Below, piece by piece: positions 51,986 through 61,054 of a stretch of DNA of 64,000 bases; position 1 is the stretch's first letter; each line of letters starts with the position of its first letter. The DNA is from JACZUI01 sp965216725 (GTDB lineage Bacteria > Actinomycetota > Acidimicrobiia > Spongiisociales > ZC4RG35), in assembly GCA_965216725.1 (NCBI GenBank), contig CBDCGI010000019.1:1-64000 (forward strand). Direction: 5' to 3'. Position numbers and translations under genes: made by a program. The notes beneath the pieces were generated by a model. It ran no database searches and was not told the origin of the DNA. It was given only the letters and a program-made list of their open reading frames with translations.

Positions 51986-53164
51986 CTATATCCGCTCGAC
52001 AATCAGCCCGTTCGCCATGCCTCCACCCTCACACATGGTCTGCAGGCCATACCGGCCGCCGGTCCGCTCCAACTCCCACACCAGATCGGTGAGTAGCCGT
52101 GCACCAGAGGCTCCTAGCGGGTGACCGAGGGCAATGGCACCGCCGTTCACGTTGGTGCGGTCCCACAATGCCATCGGGTCGGTGCCGCCGTGCTCCATTC
52201 GCCAGGCGACGGTCACCGATGCAAAAGCCTCGTTGACCTCGAACAGATCGATGTCTTCGATGGTGAGCCCAGATTTGTCGAGGACCTTCGAGGTCGCCGG
52301 GATGGGGCCGGTGAGCATCATGACCGGGTCTACTCCAGCAAGGGCAAACGAGACGAACCGGGCCTTCGGCACCAGTCCCAGTTCGGCAGCTTTGTCTTCC
52401 GACATGATCAACACTGCGGCCGCTCCATCGGATATTTGGGAGCTGTTCCCGGCGGTGATCACTCCATCCGACTGGAACGCCGGCTGGAGGCCGGCCAGCT
52501 TTTCAACGCTGGTGTCCCGGCGGATGCCCTCGTCGGTGGTGACCACCTCGGTCGACTTGTCATCGCGAGTTATCTCGACTGGGACGATCTGGCCCTCAAA
52601 CCGGCCCTCGTCAGTCGCCTGCGCCGCCCGCCGATGCGATTCCAGCGCCAACTCGTCGAGCTCCTCACGGCTGATCCCCCACTTGTCGGCGATCATCTCG
52701 GCGGATAGCCCCTGAGGCACCAACCCTTGGGCGTAGCGTTCGAGCATTTGGGGCCCGAAGGGGAGACCGGGCCCGTTCTGCACCGAGCTTCCAAGAGGTA
52801 TGCGAGTCATGTTCTCGACGCCGGCGGCAACCACCACGTCCTGAACTCCTGCCATGACAGCCTGGGCTGCGAAATGTGCAGACTGTTGGGACGAGCCGCA
52901 TTGACGGTCGATCGTCACCCCGGGCACCTCTTCGGGAAACCCGGCAGCGAGCGCTGCGTTGCGGCCGACGTTGTAACCCTGTTCGCCGACCTGATTGACG
53001 GTTCCCATGATCACGTCCTCGACGATTGCCGGGTTGAGGTCGTTGCGCTCCATGAGCGCTCGAAGCGGGATGGACGCCAGGTCGACGGGATGGATGTCCT
53101 TGTAGACCCCATTGCGGCGTCCGATCGGGGTCCGGACCGCATCCACTATTACTGCGTTCGGCAT
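51986..53164 (-). CDS. Acetyl-CoA acetyltransferase (thiolase)
   Basis: 392 aa. DAVRTPIGRRNGVYKDIH start, nucleophile Cys in TIDRQCGSSQQSAHFAAQ, GGAIALGHPLGASGARL (His), and CEGGGMANGLIVERI (second Cys). Degradative or biosynthetic thiolase cannot be told apart. Preceded (upstream, 53165-53550) by a hairpin and a partial duplicate of its own 5' end. Confidence 0.92.
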   Translation of the reverse strand: MPNAVIVDAVRTPIGRRNGVYKDIHPVDLASIPLRALMERNDLNPAIVEDVIMGTVNQVGEQGYNVGRNAALAAGFPEEVPGVTIDRQCGSSQQSAHFAAQAVMAGVQDVVVAAGVENMTRIPLGSSVQNGPGLPFGPQMLERYAQGLVPQGLSAEMIADKWGISREELDELALESHRRAAQATDEGRFEGQIVPVEITRDDKSTEVVTTDEGIRRDTSVEKLAGLQPAFQSDGVITAGNSSQISDGAAAVLIMSEDKAAELGLVPKARFVSFALAGVDPVMMLTGPIPATSKVLDKSGLTIEDIDLFEVNEAFASVTVAWRMEHGGTDPMALWDRTNVNGGAIALGHPLGASGARLLTDLVWELERTGGRYGLQTMCEGGGMANGLIVERI

Positions 53165-53306
53165 TTTGGCTCCTGTCTCTTCGCCAAAGAGAACATGCGT
53201 CGGGTGGGTTTCAATTCCAAGGCGACGACAACAAGCCTATTCGTGCCGACGCTTCTGGGCCCCACGCGACCGGAACCCCGCTCCGTTATTTAGCTCCTGA
53301 CTTCCT

Positions 53307-53352
53307 CGAGTGTGCTTATCCTCTCGCTTTCCGGGTAGGACAAGCACACTCG
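53307..53352. repeat. Large inverted repeat upstream of thiolase
   Basis: CGAGTGTGCTTATCCT (53307-53322) faces AGGACAAGCACACTCG (53337-53352); 15 of 16 positions pair around a 14-base loop. It may be a terminator or the scar of a small mobile element. Confidence 0.7.
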
Positions 53353-53364
53353 ACGGTTTAGACC

Positions 53365-53415
53365 CGCTCCATGAGCGCTCGATCGGGGTCCGGACCGCAT
53401 CCACCATTACTGCGT
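53365..53415 (-). pseudogene. Remnant of a duplicated thiolase 5' end
   Basis: 53365-53381 repeats 53046-53062 and 53382-53415 nearly repeats 53121-53154, fusing two separated pieces of the thiolase start; the minus strand reads AVMVDAVRTPIERSWSG against AVIVDAVRTPIGRRNG. About 60 bp of the original are missing between the pieces, so it is an incomplete duplication. Confidence 0.75.
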
Positions 53416-53551
53416 GCCGACACACTCGGAGGACCAGGCTCATGTCGGGGAGACACCACAATCGGCGCTTGGATCGGGTTTCGTCGGCGGACGGCCTTCA
53501 GCACCTTGAGTGGTTTAGCCTCTACTTTGGTGGGTAATGGTGTGACAGGGA

Positions 53552-53920
53552 ATGACCAGAGCTGAACTCAAAGTCTTCGCCGATTTGGACGCAGCCCGTC
53601 TCTGCCGGGAGGCTCTGCTACCGCTGCGCCCGACGGTAGGTGCTCGCTTCGACGACCTGCTGCTCGTTGTCTCCGAACTGGTCTCGAACGGGGTTCGGCA
53701 CTCCAAGACAAGGGACATAGAGGTAACGGTGGACACCGACACCGACACCGTGAGGGTGGAGGTCGGGACCGACGGCCCCTGTTTCGATCCGACGTATGAA
53801 GCAGACAGGGGACTTGGGCTGGTCATCGTCGACCGACTGTCGAGCGCATGGGGAGTCGACGACTCGAACGGATGCGTTGTGTGGGCCGAGCTAGATATTG
53901 CCTCGGTCCCTTCGTACTGA
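53552..53920 (+). CDS. HATPase_c anti-sigma-factor-type ATP-binding protein (RsbW-like)
   Basis: 122 aa. AARLCREALLPLRP..., LLVVSELVSNGVRHSKTRD (N box), DRGLGLVIVDRLSSAWGVDDSNGCVVWAEL (G box, end strand): the small GHKL serine-kinase/anti-sigma fold of RsbW/SpoIIAB. It likely binds a SigB-like factor or a STAS antagonist. Transcribed alone; the other partner-switching genes lie at 55.7-58.8 kb. Confidence 0.85.
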   Translation: MTRAELKVFADLDAARLCREALLPLRPTVGARFDDLLLVVSELVSNGVRHSKTRDIEVTVDTDTDTVRVEVGTDGPCFDPTYEADRGLGLVIVDRLSSAWGVDDSNGCVVWAELDIASVPSY

Positions 53921-53956
53921 TCCGAGACGCTGGTCTCGGCTCGAACGGTTGTGGGG

Positions 53957-54029
53957 TGGAGACGATGGGACTCGAACCCACGACCCCCGGCTTGCAAAGC
54001 CGATGCTCTTCCAGCTGAGCTACGTCCCC
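53957..54029 (-). tRNA. tRNA-Ala (anticodon TGC)
   Basis: Minus strand: acceptor GGGGACG / CGTCTCC with one G-T pair, D arm GCTCAGCTGGAAGAGC, anticodon loop TTGCAAG (TGC), T loop TTCGAGT. CCA not encoded. Confidence 0.94.
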
Positions 54030-54179
54030 AGATGGGTCTCATTCTATGAGGTCTGACGTGCACAACCTCAAACAGATCGTCGAGAGTCGTCCGGCCGGAC
54101 CGAGCTGCATCCGATCGGTGTTTTGAACATCTGTTGTGCGGGTACCCACCTTGCACGACGACGCACTGGAGGTGCAGAG

Positions 54180-54632
54180 ATGGAAGTCGCGACGCGCGAG
54201 GTCCTGGAGGATCTAATCGAAACAGTGGTCGATGGCCACAAAGGGTTCGAACAGGTTGCTGATCGACTGCAAGAAGACGGCCACGGTGAGATTGCGGCCC
54301 GCATGAGAGAGTTCTCAAGTCAGAGGAAGCGGTTGGAAAGCGAACTACGCGAGGCAGCCTCATCGAACGGGGTGACCTTTGAAGAGCAGGGCTCGGTAAC
54401 CGCAGCGCTACACCGAGGCTGGATCGCACTCGCTGACGCCCTGACCGGTGACGACCCTCACGCCGTGCTCGCCGCAGCCGAGGCTGGTGAGGATCATGCC
54501 TTGGAGGCATATGAGAACGCACTAGCGCACCGGGAACTCCCCCAGGAAGTCAGAGCCCTCATCGCCAAGCAGGTGAACGAGGTGCGTGGCGCTCATGACG
54601 AAGTCCGGAATCTCCGAGATACCTTCGCCTGA
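54180..54632 (+). CDS. PA2169-type four-helix-bundle protein (DUF2383)
   Basis: 150 aa from ATG 54180, with TGGAGGTGC as ribosome-binding site. Nearly all helix: EVLEDLIETVVDGHKGFEQVADRLQ, HGEIAARMREFSSQRKRLESELREAA, AALHRGWIALADALTG, AGEDHALEAYENALAHRELPQEVRALIAKQVNEVRGAHDEVRNLRD, matching DUF2383 stress-associated ferritin-like bundles. Ends before a strong shared terminator with csbD. Confidence 0.82.
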   Translation: MEVATREVLEDLIETVVDGHKGFEQVADRLQEDGHGEIAARMREFSSQRKRLESELREAASSNGVTFEEQGSVTAALHRGWIALADALTGDDPHAVLAAAEAGEDHALEAYENALAHRELPQEVRALIAKQVNEVRGAHDEVRNLRDTFA

Positions 54633-54686
54633 TCACATCCACAATTCGTATCCGGCATATTGAAGTCGTGGATACCGGACCAAACA

Positions 54687-54720
54687 GAGAAAGACCCCGG
54701 GGGGGCCCGGGGTCTTTCTC
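54687..54720. terminator. Bidirectional terminator between DUF2383 and CsbD genes
   Basis: Perfect 15-bp stem GAGAAAGACCCCGGG / CCCGGGGTCTTTCTC with a 4-base G loop, between convergent genes. Confidence 0.9.
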
Positions 54721-54738
54721 GATCAAGCAGTTAGCGAC

Positions 54739-54954
54739 CTAAGAAGTCCACTCCTTCAAGTTCTGCTCAACCGCCTCAGCACCCTCACCTGTCTTCTGCT
54801 TGACGGTGCCCAAGAACTGTTCCCAGTTGCCTCGAGCCTGCTCGAGCTCTTGGTCGGTCAAGTCACCCCAAGCTTCCCGGGCCTTACCCTTGAACTTGTC
54901 CCAAGTTCCTTCGTTCTGAAGCTTTCGACTCCAGTCGTTGTCGTGGGTCTGCAA
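54739..54954 (-). CDS. CsbD-family stress protein
   Basis: 71 aa. GTWDKFKGKAREAWGDLTDQELEQARGNWEQFLGTVKQKTGEG is the CsbD (UPF0337) repeat, a small hydrophilic SigB-regulated stress protein in Bacillus. Its place beside sigma/anti-sigma genes fits a general-stress regulon. Confidence 0.9.
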   Translation of the reverse strand: MQTHDNDWSRKLQNEGTWDKFKGKAREAWGDLTDQELEQARGNWEQFLGTVKQKTGEGAEAVEQNLKEWTS

Positions 54955-55037
54955 CGTTGCCTCCTACGTCTAGTGATGGCATAGCCATACCCGACGCCAA
55001 GAAATCACAAACCTCGATACCTCGCGGAACCTAAGGG

Positions 55038-55523
55038 TCAATCGATGGCGCCGCTGAACCTGACCAGCGGCAGATAGAACCATGACCAGGCTGCAGTCCC
55101 GGCCACGAAGGTTGTCGCAATCGACGCAAGCAAATCAGAAAACACCAGCGAGGAGACAAGGAAAGTGACCGAGCTGATCGATATCAGGAAGAAGATGTTT
55201 CCCACGATTGTGAGCTTGGTTGCGTACATCACGTGGCTTTGGCTCGTCCGCCTGATGCCGCTTATCGGAGCCCTTACCCGCTGATGAACACTCGGAGCAA
55301 TCAGGAGGACAGACGCTATAGCCGATGAGGTGAACGCCACATAGAAGATCACCTTGTTAACGCCGCTGATATCGCCAAAGGTCGCCTGGAGGGGCAGAAC
55401 CAGAAGGAAAGAGAAGAGGACCATCACCCCGGGGATGGTCGTCCTCAGACCCTCCAACAAGGCCCGGAACTGATCGTCGATCTCCCCGCTGGCGGACCCT
55501 TTGCCTGTTTCCTGGTTGCTCAC
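55038..55523 (-). CDS. DUF6328-like membrane protein
   Basis: About 161 aa taking GTG 55523 (V-S-N-Q...); 55532 or 55574 are other in-frame starts. EIDDQFRALLEGLRTTIPGVMVLFSFLLVLPLQATFG is the DUF6328 hallmark, followed by three further helices (VIFYVAFTSSAIASVLLIAPS; IVGNIFFLISISSVTFLVSSLVF; ASIATTFVAGTAAWSWFYLP). Role unknown; divergent from the sigma fusion gene. Confidence 0.75.
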   Translation of the reverse strand: MSNQETGKGSASGEIDDQFRALLEGLRTTIPGVMVLFSFLLVLPLQATFGDISGVNKVIFYVAFTSSAIASVLLIAPSVHQRVRAPISGIRRTSQSHVMYATKLTIVGNIFFLISISSVTFLVSSLVFSDLLASIATTFVAGTAAWSWFYLPLVRFSGAID

Positions 55524-55697
55524 GACCCACACATACCCTAAATGCCCCAAACTCAACCAATGAGTTTGGCGCACGGCCAGATCGGGTACCTACCGAAGAC
55601 GTCACCCGCCACATCTGGCCGTATCTGTCCCTGTCCGTTCCGTCGCCGATGTCAGTGTCGTACGACCAAGTCCAACCCAACCCAATTCGCATCGCTC

Positions 55698-56810
55698 ATG
55701 ACCTCCAACCGTGACTATCTGTCGATAACCCTCCCCGCAACGGAGGAGTCAGCCGCTGCTGCGCGGAAGTTCATCCGCGAGCAGACGCGCCTCGATCTCA
55801 TGCGACAGGCTGAGGCAGATCTACTGGTCACCGAATTGGTCGGGAACCTGATCGCCCACTCCCCGAGCGCTTCCAACTTCGAACTCCGCATTGCCCACGA
55901 ACCGGGGCGCCGACTCAGGATCTCGGTCTCTCACTCCCACGACCGCCCACTCGAAAGCTGCTCCCCGGGCATGGGCACGCTGCTGCTGGACAGGTTGTCG
56001 AATGGATGGGGCCACCATCACAGCGACGGTGTGTTGGAGTCATGGTTTGGGCTCAGGACCCCTGGCACCAACTCGATATCCGAAGAGGTAACAGATGAGG
56101 AGCTCTTCAACCTGTTGCCCACAGACCCTGCGGCCAGCTCCGATGAGCTCATCAGGCGTCACGCATCGCTCGCGAGCTCGATCGCCCGACGATTCCGAGG
56201 AAAAGGAATCGACGACGAAGATCTCGACCAGGTGGCGTATATGGCCCTGCTCAAGGCCATACATCGCTACGACCCTCAACTCGGCCAGCTCGGGCCCTAT
56301 GCCGCGGCAACGATCTCAGGAGAGTTGAAGAGAACGCTTCGCGACCGAGGATGGTCGATACACGTCCCACGATCGCTTCAAGAAAGCGTCATGGTCCTGG
56401 GGCTGGCTGAACAGGAACTACGACATTCCTTGGGCAGAGAGCCCAGTGATGCCGAGCTGGCATCACATCTGGATATCACGGAGGAAGAGGTTCAGGAGGC
56501 GCGAATCGCCCGACAGGCATATGTTGCGACATCCGCCAACGCCCCTGTCAAACCCGACGGCTCCGAGCTGACGGATTTCGTAGCCAGTGACGACCAACGT
56601 TTGGCCTCCGCAGATGAGCGACTAAGCATCCAGCAGATGATCGCGGACCTCTCGGATAGAGAAAGAGAGATTCTCCACCTCAGATTCAACGAAGATCTGA
56701 CACAAGAAGAGATCGCTGAACGTGTCGGCATCTCACAGATGCATGTTTCTCGGATCCTCAGAAAGTCCGTCGACCACATCCGAGCGCAGATAGAGCGAGA
56801 TCCAACGTGA
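55698..56810 (+). CDS. Fused anti-sigma-type HATPase and SigB/F/G-type sigma factor
   Basis: 370 aa from ATG 55698. Residues ~1-125: RsbW-like GHKL domain (SAAAARKFIREQTRLD; ADLLVTELVGNLIAHSPSASNFEL N box; GMGTLLLDRLSNGWGHH G box). Residues ~130-370: sigma factor of the SigB/SigF/SigG group (ELIRRHASLASSIARRFRGKGIDDEDLDQVAYMALLKAIHRYDP region 2; IHVPRSLQESVMVLGLAEQELRHSLGREPSDAELASHLDITEEEV region 3; LSDREREILHLRFNEDLTQEEIAERVGISQMHVSRILRK region 4). The two are normally separate, antagonistic proteins. The junction is open in frame, with no stop or start signal between them. Confidence 0.88.
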   Translation: MTSNRDYLSITLPATEESAAAARKFIREQTRLDLMRQAEADLLVTELVGNLIAHSPSASNFELRIAHEPGRRLRISVSHSHDRPLESCSPGMGTLLLDRLSNGWGHHHSDGVLESWFGLRTPGTNSISEEVTDEELFNLLPTDPAASSDELIRRHASLASSIARRFRGKGIDDEDLDQVAYMALLKAIHRYDPQLGQLGPYAAATISGELKRTLRDRGWSIHVPRSLQESVMVLGLAEQELRHSLGREPSDAELASHLDITEEEVQEARIARQAYVATSANAPVKPDGSELTDFVASDDQRLASADERLSIQQMIADLSDREREILHLRFNEDLTQEEIAERVGISQMHVSRILRKSVDHIRAQIERDPT

Positions 56811-56928
56811 CGCTTATTCGGCACCGACCTCCGCGGCGTATGCAAAACGCCTCAAAATAGTTTGGGAAAGCCGCCAACTGGGTAGAGCCTCACCAACCGA
56901 ATCACAGATTGATTGGAGGCTTGTAGAC

Positions 56929-57183
56929 ATGACGATTCTGGTTTGGCTTCTCATAGGCCTTGTAGCCGGCGCTCTGGCTCGACTGCTCGTGCCCGGGAGA
57001 GATCCAATGGGCTGGCTGGCAACGCTGATACTGGGCCTCGTCGGATCCCTCGTCGGCGGATTCCTGGGCAATCTCATATTCGACGGCGACTTGGAAATCA
57101 GTGCGGCAAACTTGGTTGGTTCCGTGGTGGGAGCAATCATCGTGCTCCTGATATTCAGAGCCGTCGGTACCCGCACCGTCTAG
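56929..57183 (+). CDS. GlsB/YeaQ/YmgE-family membrane stress protein
   Basis: 84 aa. MTILVWLLIGLVAGALARLLVPGRDPMGWLATLILGLVGSLVGGFLGNLIF then SAANLVGSVVGAIIVLLIFRAVG: three glycine-rich helices of the transglycosylase-associated GlsB family. These small proteins are general-stress regulated in many bacteria. Follows the sigma fusion gene by 118 bp on the same strand. Confidence 0.9.
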   Translation: MTILVWLLIGLVAGALARLLVPGRDPMGWLATLILGLVGSLVGGFLGNLIFDGDLEISAANLVGSVVGAIIVLLIFRAVGTRTV

Positions 57184-57271
57184 CGACAAACAGACGACCA
57201 CGGGTACGTGGGGAGGGGTCCCATGGGCCTCTCCCCACTCCATCTTGATCCGGGCTCCCGTCTAGAGTTCG

Positions 57272-57631
57272 ATGATCGAACCCAACGTCATCGATTCCGA
57301 AACCGAGGATCTCCTCACGTTGCAGACCACCGAGTCTGGGGGATGGGTGGTTATCGCCGCCTCCGGCGAGATAGACCTGTCAAATGCCGAACAGATCTCG
57401 GATCAGGTCATCGGCATTGCGAAGGAGGACGTCGAGAACGTGGCCTTGGACCTGAGAGAAGTCAGCTTCATGGATTCGACAGGGCTGAGGCATCTCCTCA
57501 TCGCCCACGAACGGTTGCTCGAATACGGAGCCAGGTTCGTAGTTCTGGTCGACGGAGGGCCGGTGGACCGTCTTCTGGAGATCACCGGGCTTCGGAGTGT
57601 GATCGACGTCAGATCAGCCTTGCCCGGGTAA
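57272..57631 (+). CDS. STAS-domain anti-sigma factor antagonist (RsbV-like)
   Basis: 119 aa. GGWVVIAASGEIDLSNAEQISDQV and VALDLREVSFMDSTGLRHLLIAHERL: the STAS fold with the phosphorylatable serine in DSTGLR. When dephosphorylated it binds RsbW-type kinases and frees the sigma factor; the opposite-strand SpoIIE phosphatase that ends 12 bp downstream is the natural activator. Confidence 0.92.
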   Translation: MIEPNVIDSETEDLLTLQTTESGGWVVIAASGEIDLSNAEQISDQVIGIAKEDVENVALDLREVSFMDSTGLRHLLIAHERLLEYGARFVVLVDGGPVDRLLEITGLRSVIDVRSALPG

Positions 57632-57642
57632 GACTGACAGCA

Positions 57643-58787
57643 TCACCCGGCCAAACGGATACCAAAGATGGTCGCATCGTCCCTGAGGCGTCCTCCGACG
57701 TGGCCAAGCACTGTTTGCAGGACGGATTTGCACACGTGCTGCACCGGTATGTGATCCCTTTCTCGCTGCTCCAGGATGCTGAACAGTGCTTGTGAGCCAA
57801 ACGTCACACGATCATCGTCATACGCCTCGATGATCCCATCGGAAAACGCGTAGACGGCGTCGCCAGGCTGAAGGTTCAGGGTTGAACTGCTCGCTTGAAA
57901 TCGACCAATCCCGTAGGGAACTTCAGCATCGACGTCTATTTGGTGAGATTGGCCGTCACGAATCAGCGTCGGAGGAAGATGGCCGGCGTTGACCAACTCA
58001 AGGGTCAAGTGATCGAGGTCGACACGGCCGATCACGGCAGTCACGAACTGGCCCAGGTCGGCGACGCTCCCTACCGCGTAATCGATCGCCTGGGCGACAT
58101 CCTCCAAAGGCTCCAAGCGTCTCCGATGAAGACGGAAAGCGCCGACCGCAATCGAAGTCAGTAGGGCTGACTTGAGGCCATGGCCAACTGCGTCAAAGAC
58201 TCCGAAGTAGACGCTGCCACCATTTATGGCGTAGTCGAAGGCATCTCCTGCGATCTCGTAGGCGGGCTCCAGACGGCCTCCCAAGTCGACTCCATCGTCC
58301 TTGTACGAAGGAATTGGCATCAGCTCGTGCTGCAAGCGTGGCGGCGATGTCAAGAGCGCCAGCCCCTCGTTGGATTTCCACCTCGTCACTGTGGCCCCTG
58401 GCGGCGATCAGTCGACTCGCGATCACATTGGCCAGCTGGGGAATCTCAGGGCGCAAGGCTTGTGGAGGCCGGGTCCGCGTATCTCCACAACTCCGATCAC
58501 TCTGCCGACCGAGTCGATTGGAGCGAATACGGCTTCGTCGATCTCAACGATCTCGACGATTGCTGAACGACCTGCCTGCAAGCGAGCCATCCACGTCGAC
58601 TATGCCCGCTCCCTTCATGTGACGTAGCTGGGTGTAGCCCATGTCAGCAATCCAGAGATCCACACTGTCGATTCCCGGAAACGAACCGATCACATCCTAC
58701 TACAGCTTGGTAGAGGTGCGCCGGGTGGGTAGTCGACAAGACATCGACCAGATTCGACGTGACAAGAGAAGTCTCGAGATCACCCAT
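57643..58787 (-). CDS. GAF-SpoIIE (PP2C) serine phosphatase (RsbU-like; several apparent frameshifts)
   Basis: About 381 codons from ATG 58787 (MGDLETSLVTSNLVDVLSTT). Pieces: DVIGSFPGIDSVDLWIADMGYTQLR, AIVEIVEIDEAVFAPIDSVGRVIGVVEIRG (GAF-like core), RPEIPQLANVIASRL, RGAGALDIAATLQHELMPI (linker helix), then intact SpoIIE: PAYEIAGDAFDYAINGGSVYFGVFDAVGHGLKSALLTS, NAGHLPPTLIRDG, AVYAFSDGIIEAYDD, RDDATIFGIRL. Shifts near 58690, 58560, 58450 and 58340. It should dephosphorylate the STAS antagonist when the GAF domain senses a signal. The breaks look like sequencing errors. Confidence 0.78.
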
Positions 58788-58917
58788 GTGCGTTGCCTAC
58801 GCCCCCGACTCTGACGAAAACTGGAAAGAGTGCCTGTTTGCTCGGAGACCACTTGGGGTAACAATACCCGACGCAGAAAGCACACACTCCGAAGCTCGAG
58901 AAAGGAAGCTTTTCGAG

Positions 58918-59809
58918 ATGGTCCGCTGGAAACGAGGTCCTCGTAGTGACGATCTCATAGATAGAAGAGGCCAAAGCGCGTGGCTCTGGCTTGAGCGGAA
59001 TTCCCATACCCCTTGGGTCTCTTCAGCGCCTAGGGATCCCGGGAATCGCGGTTGTCGTAGCCTTCATCCTCTTCGCTACGTTTTGCCAGGGCAGTTCTGG
59101 AATCGATGCCGGAGTCGACGGACTGGGGACCAACCGCGGGGCTGCCGGGGCGGACCCGCTGTCTCCGGCCGCCGATCCCGACGCAGAGCTAGTCGACTTC
59201 CTGTCTTTTGTACTCGACGACATCCAGGCCGAATGGGACGAAATTTTCGCCCTCTCCGGCCTTGACTATCAACCAGCAGAGCTGGTCCTGTTCGATCAGT
59301 TCACCAACTCTTCATGCGGTGGGGCCAGTGCCGCGGTCGGGCCCCACTACTGCCCCTTGGACCAACGCGTGTACCTAGACCTGGGGTTCTTTCGCCAGCT
59401 TTCGGAACGGTTCGGGGCAAAGGGAGACTTCGCTCAGGCCTATGTGCTTGCCCATGAAATCGGGCATCACGTGCAATACCTTCTCGGCACCATGCAAGAG
59501 GTCCAGAAAGCTCAAAGCTCAGGTGCCGGGGATCCGAATCAGTTGTCTATCGACCTCGAACTTCAGGCGGATTGTTTCGCTGGAGTCTGGGGCTATTCCA
59601 CGTTTCAGCGGGATCTACTGGAGTCGGGTGATCTTCAGGAGGCGATCGACGCTGCCGCGGCTGTCGGAGACGACCGGATTCAGGAAACAGTCAACGGGCG
59701 CGTCGATCCCGAGAACTGGACCCACGGATCATCCGAGCAGCGGATGTCATGGTTCCGAACGGGCTTTGACAACGGCGACCCGAGCGAATGCGACACATTT
59801 GACGGCTAG
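58918..59809 (+). CDS. YpfJ-type neutral zinc metallopeptidase (apparent +1 frameshift near 58973)
   Basis: 296 codons if one A of CAAA (58973-58975) is removed. N-terminal MVRWKRGPRSDDLIDRRGQ then, in the second frame, ARGSGLSGIPIPLGSLQRLGIPGIAVVVAFILFATF (membrane anchor). Catalytic part: QAYVLAHEIGHHVQYLLG (HExxH), DLELQADCFAGVWGY (third ligand Glu), and WTHGSSEQRMSWFRTGF. Matches the YpfJ/zinc peptidase family. Extracytoplasmic. Independent transcription; precedes the DUF6458 gene. Confidence 0.87.
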
Positions 59810-59939
59810 CCCACAGCGGGCGAATTGACACCAGCCACTTCAGACTCCCTGTCTCGCCGACCGCCCTGAGAAACCACCACCTCGAGTTTGGGGTATTTGC
59901 TTTAGGGGTATCTGTGCACTTCGGACGAAAGGAGAACAA

Positions 59940-60161
59940 ATGAGATCCGGAGGCATCGGCGGGAGTCTGTTCCTAGTTGCGTTGGGAGCGATTCTCTATT
60001 GGGCCATCTCGGTCGACGGCGAAGGTTTCAACCTGAACACGATCGGTCTGATCCTCATGGTCGTCGGAGCGGTGGGCGTCGTCCTGACGCTGCTCATGAC
60101 TGCATCGGCCAATCAGGCCGAGTCGGAAAGTGGCACCGACGTGACAATCGTCGATCGCTAA
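59940..60161 (+). CDS. DUF6458 small membrane protein
   Basis: 73 aa; AAAGGAGAAC just before ATG 59940. GSLFLVALGAILYWAISVDGEGFNLNTIGLILMVVGAVGVVLTLLM: two helices, the DUF6458 pattern common in actinobacteria. Unknown role. Downstream 60162-60310 (149 bp) holds no recognised gene. Confidence 0.8.
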   Translation: MRSGGIGGSLFLVALGAILYWAISVDGEGFNLNTIGLILMVVGAVGVVLTLLMTASANQAESESGTDVTIVDR

Positions 60162-60310
60162 TCGGGGAGGGGAGGGCGGATGCGACCCGAGACGAGCGGC
60201 AACGCACTCGGATCGGGTCGTTTCGCCCAAGTCGGCCGTCTGAAAGTAATACAACATCGCGACAGGGCAGCTTCAGAGTTCGGGGCATAACGCGATGCAA
60301 GCAACCAGAC

Positions 60311-61054
60311 TCAATCAATCCCGAGCTGGCTCCGCACCGGATCGTGGTCATCGATCGGCTCGATCATCTTGATCGGCTTGGCCGGAACCCCACCTACAAC
60401 CGCGTAGTCAGGCACGTCTTTGGTGACCACCGAGTTCGCCCCCACGATGCATCTGTACCCGAGGGTCACCCCCGCCATGATGACGGCGTTGTAACCCACC
60501 ACGCTGTTGGCCCCGATCGTCACCGGCGAGAACCCCCGCCCGGCGTAGGCGATCGGCCGGCTGAAATTGTCAAAGGGGTGGGTGTGGGTCTCGATGGTGA
60601 TCCCGGCAGAGAGCATGGTGTAGGCCCCGACGTCGATCGGACCACGGTCGTCGAGCATCGACTTCCGATTGACCAAAACTCCATCGCCGAGTGAGATGTT
60701 CGCCCCGTCGGAGAACAAGACGTCGTGGTGGAAGATCACATCTTCGCCGCAGTGGCGAAACAGCTTCTTCGCCAAAACCCTCCGCAGCGGGATGGCAAAC
60801 CCCTGGATCATCGCCGCCGGTGTCTTGTCGAACATGCGCCAAAACATGCGGTAATAGGCGTTGGGATCTGCCGCCGCCTCCTCTGCGTCACCTTTGAAGG
60901 GATCCGGTGGCAGGAAGAAGTCGCCCGTCTCCAGCGAATAGCCAAAGAGCTCGGCCGTGTCGTCGAGAAAGGGACGTGCCCTGCCCACGAAGTCGTCGGT
61001 AGCGACCTCCTCCACCAGGCGGTCCAGTAAGTGTTCGGCCTTGTTGTCAGGCAA
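60311..61054 (-). CDS. Left-handed-beta-helix acetyltransferase (LacA/DapH type)
   Basis: About 247 aa; TTG 61054 overlaps the stop of the glycosyltransferase by 8 bp. N-terminal helical half (FLDDTAELFGYSLETGDFFLPPDP...PNAYYRMFWRMFDKTPAAMIQG), then hexapeptide coils: GEDVIFHHDVLFSDGANISLGDGVLVNRKSMLDDRGPIDVGAYTMLSAGITIETHTHP, GANSVVGYNAVIMAGVTLGYRCIVGANSVVTKDVPDYAVVGGVPAKPI. Typical O-acetyltransferase. Co-translated with the GT2 enzyme, so it may acetylate a glycan or glycolipid. Confidence 0.88.
   Translation of the reverse strand: MPDNKAEHLLDRLVEEVATDDFVGRARPFLDDTAELFGYSLETGDFFLPPDPFKGDAEEAAADPNAYYRMFWRMFDKTPAAMIQGFAIPLRRVLAKKLFRHCGEDVIFHHDVLFSDGANISLGDGVLVNRKSMLDDRGPIDVGAYTMLSAGITIETHTHPFDNFSRPIAYAGRGFSPVTIGANSVVGYNAVIMAGVTLGYRCIVGANSVVTKDVPDYAVVGGVPAKPIKMIEPIDDHDPVRSQLGID

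Larger units (their letters stand above)
53165..53551. other. 387-bp gap with hairpin and thiolase 5'-end relic
   Basis: Non-coding apart from the pieces listed separately at 53307-53352 and 53365-53415. No intact gene recognised. Confidence 0.5.
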
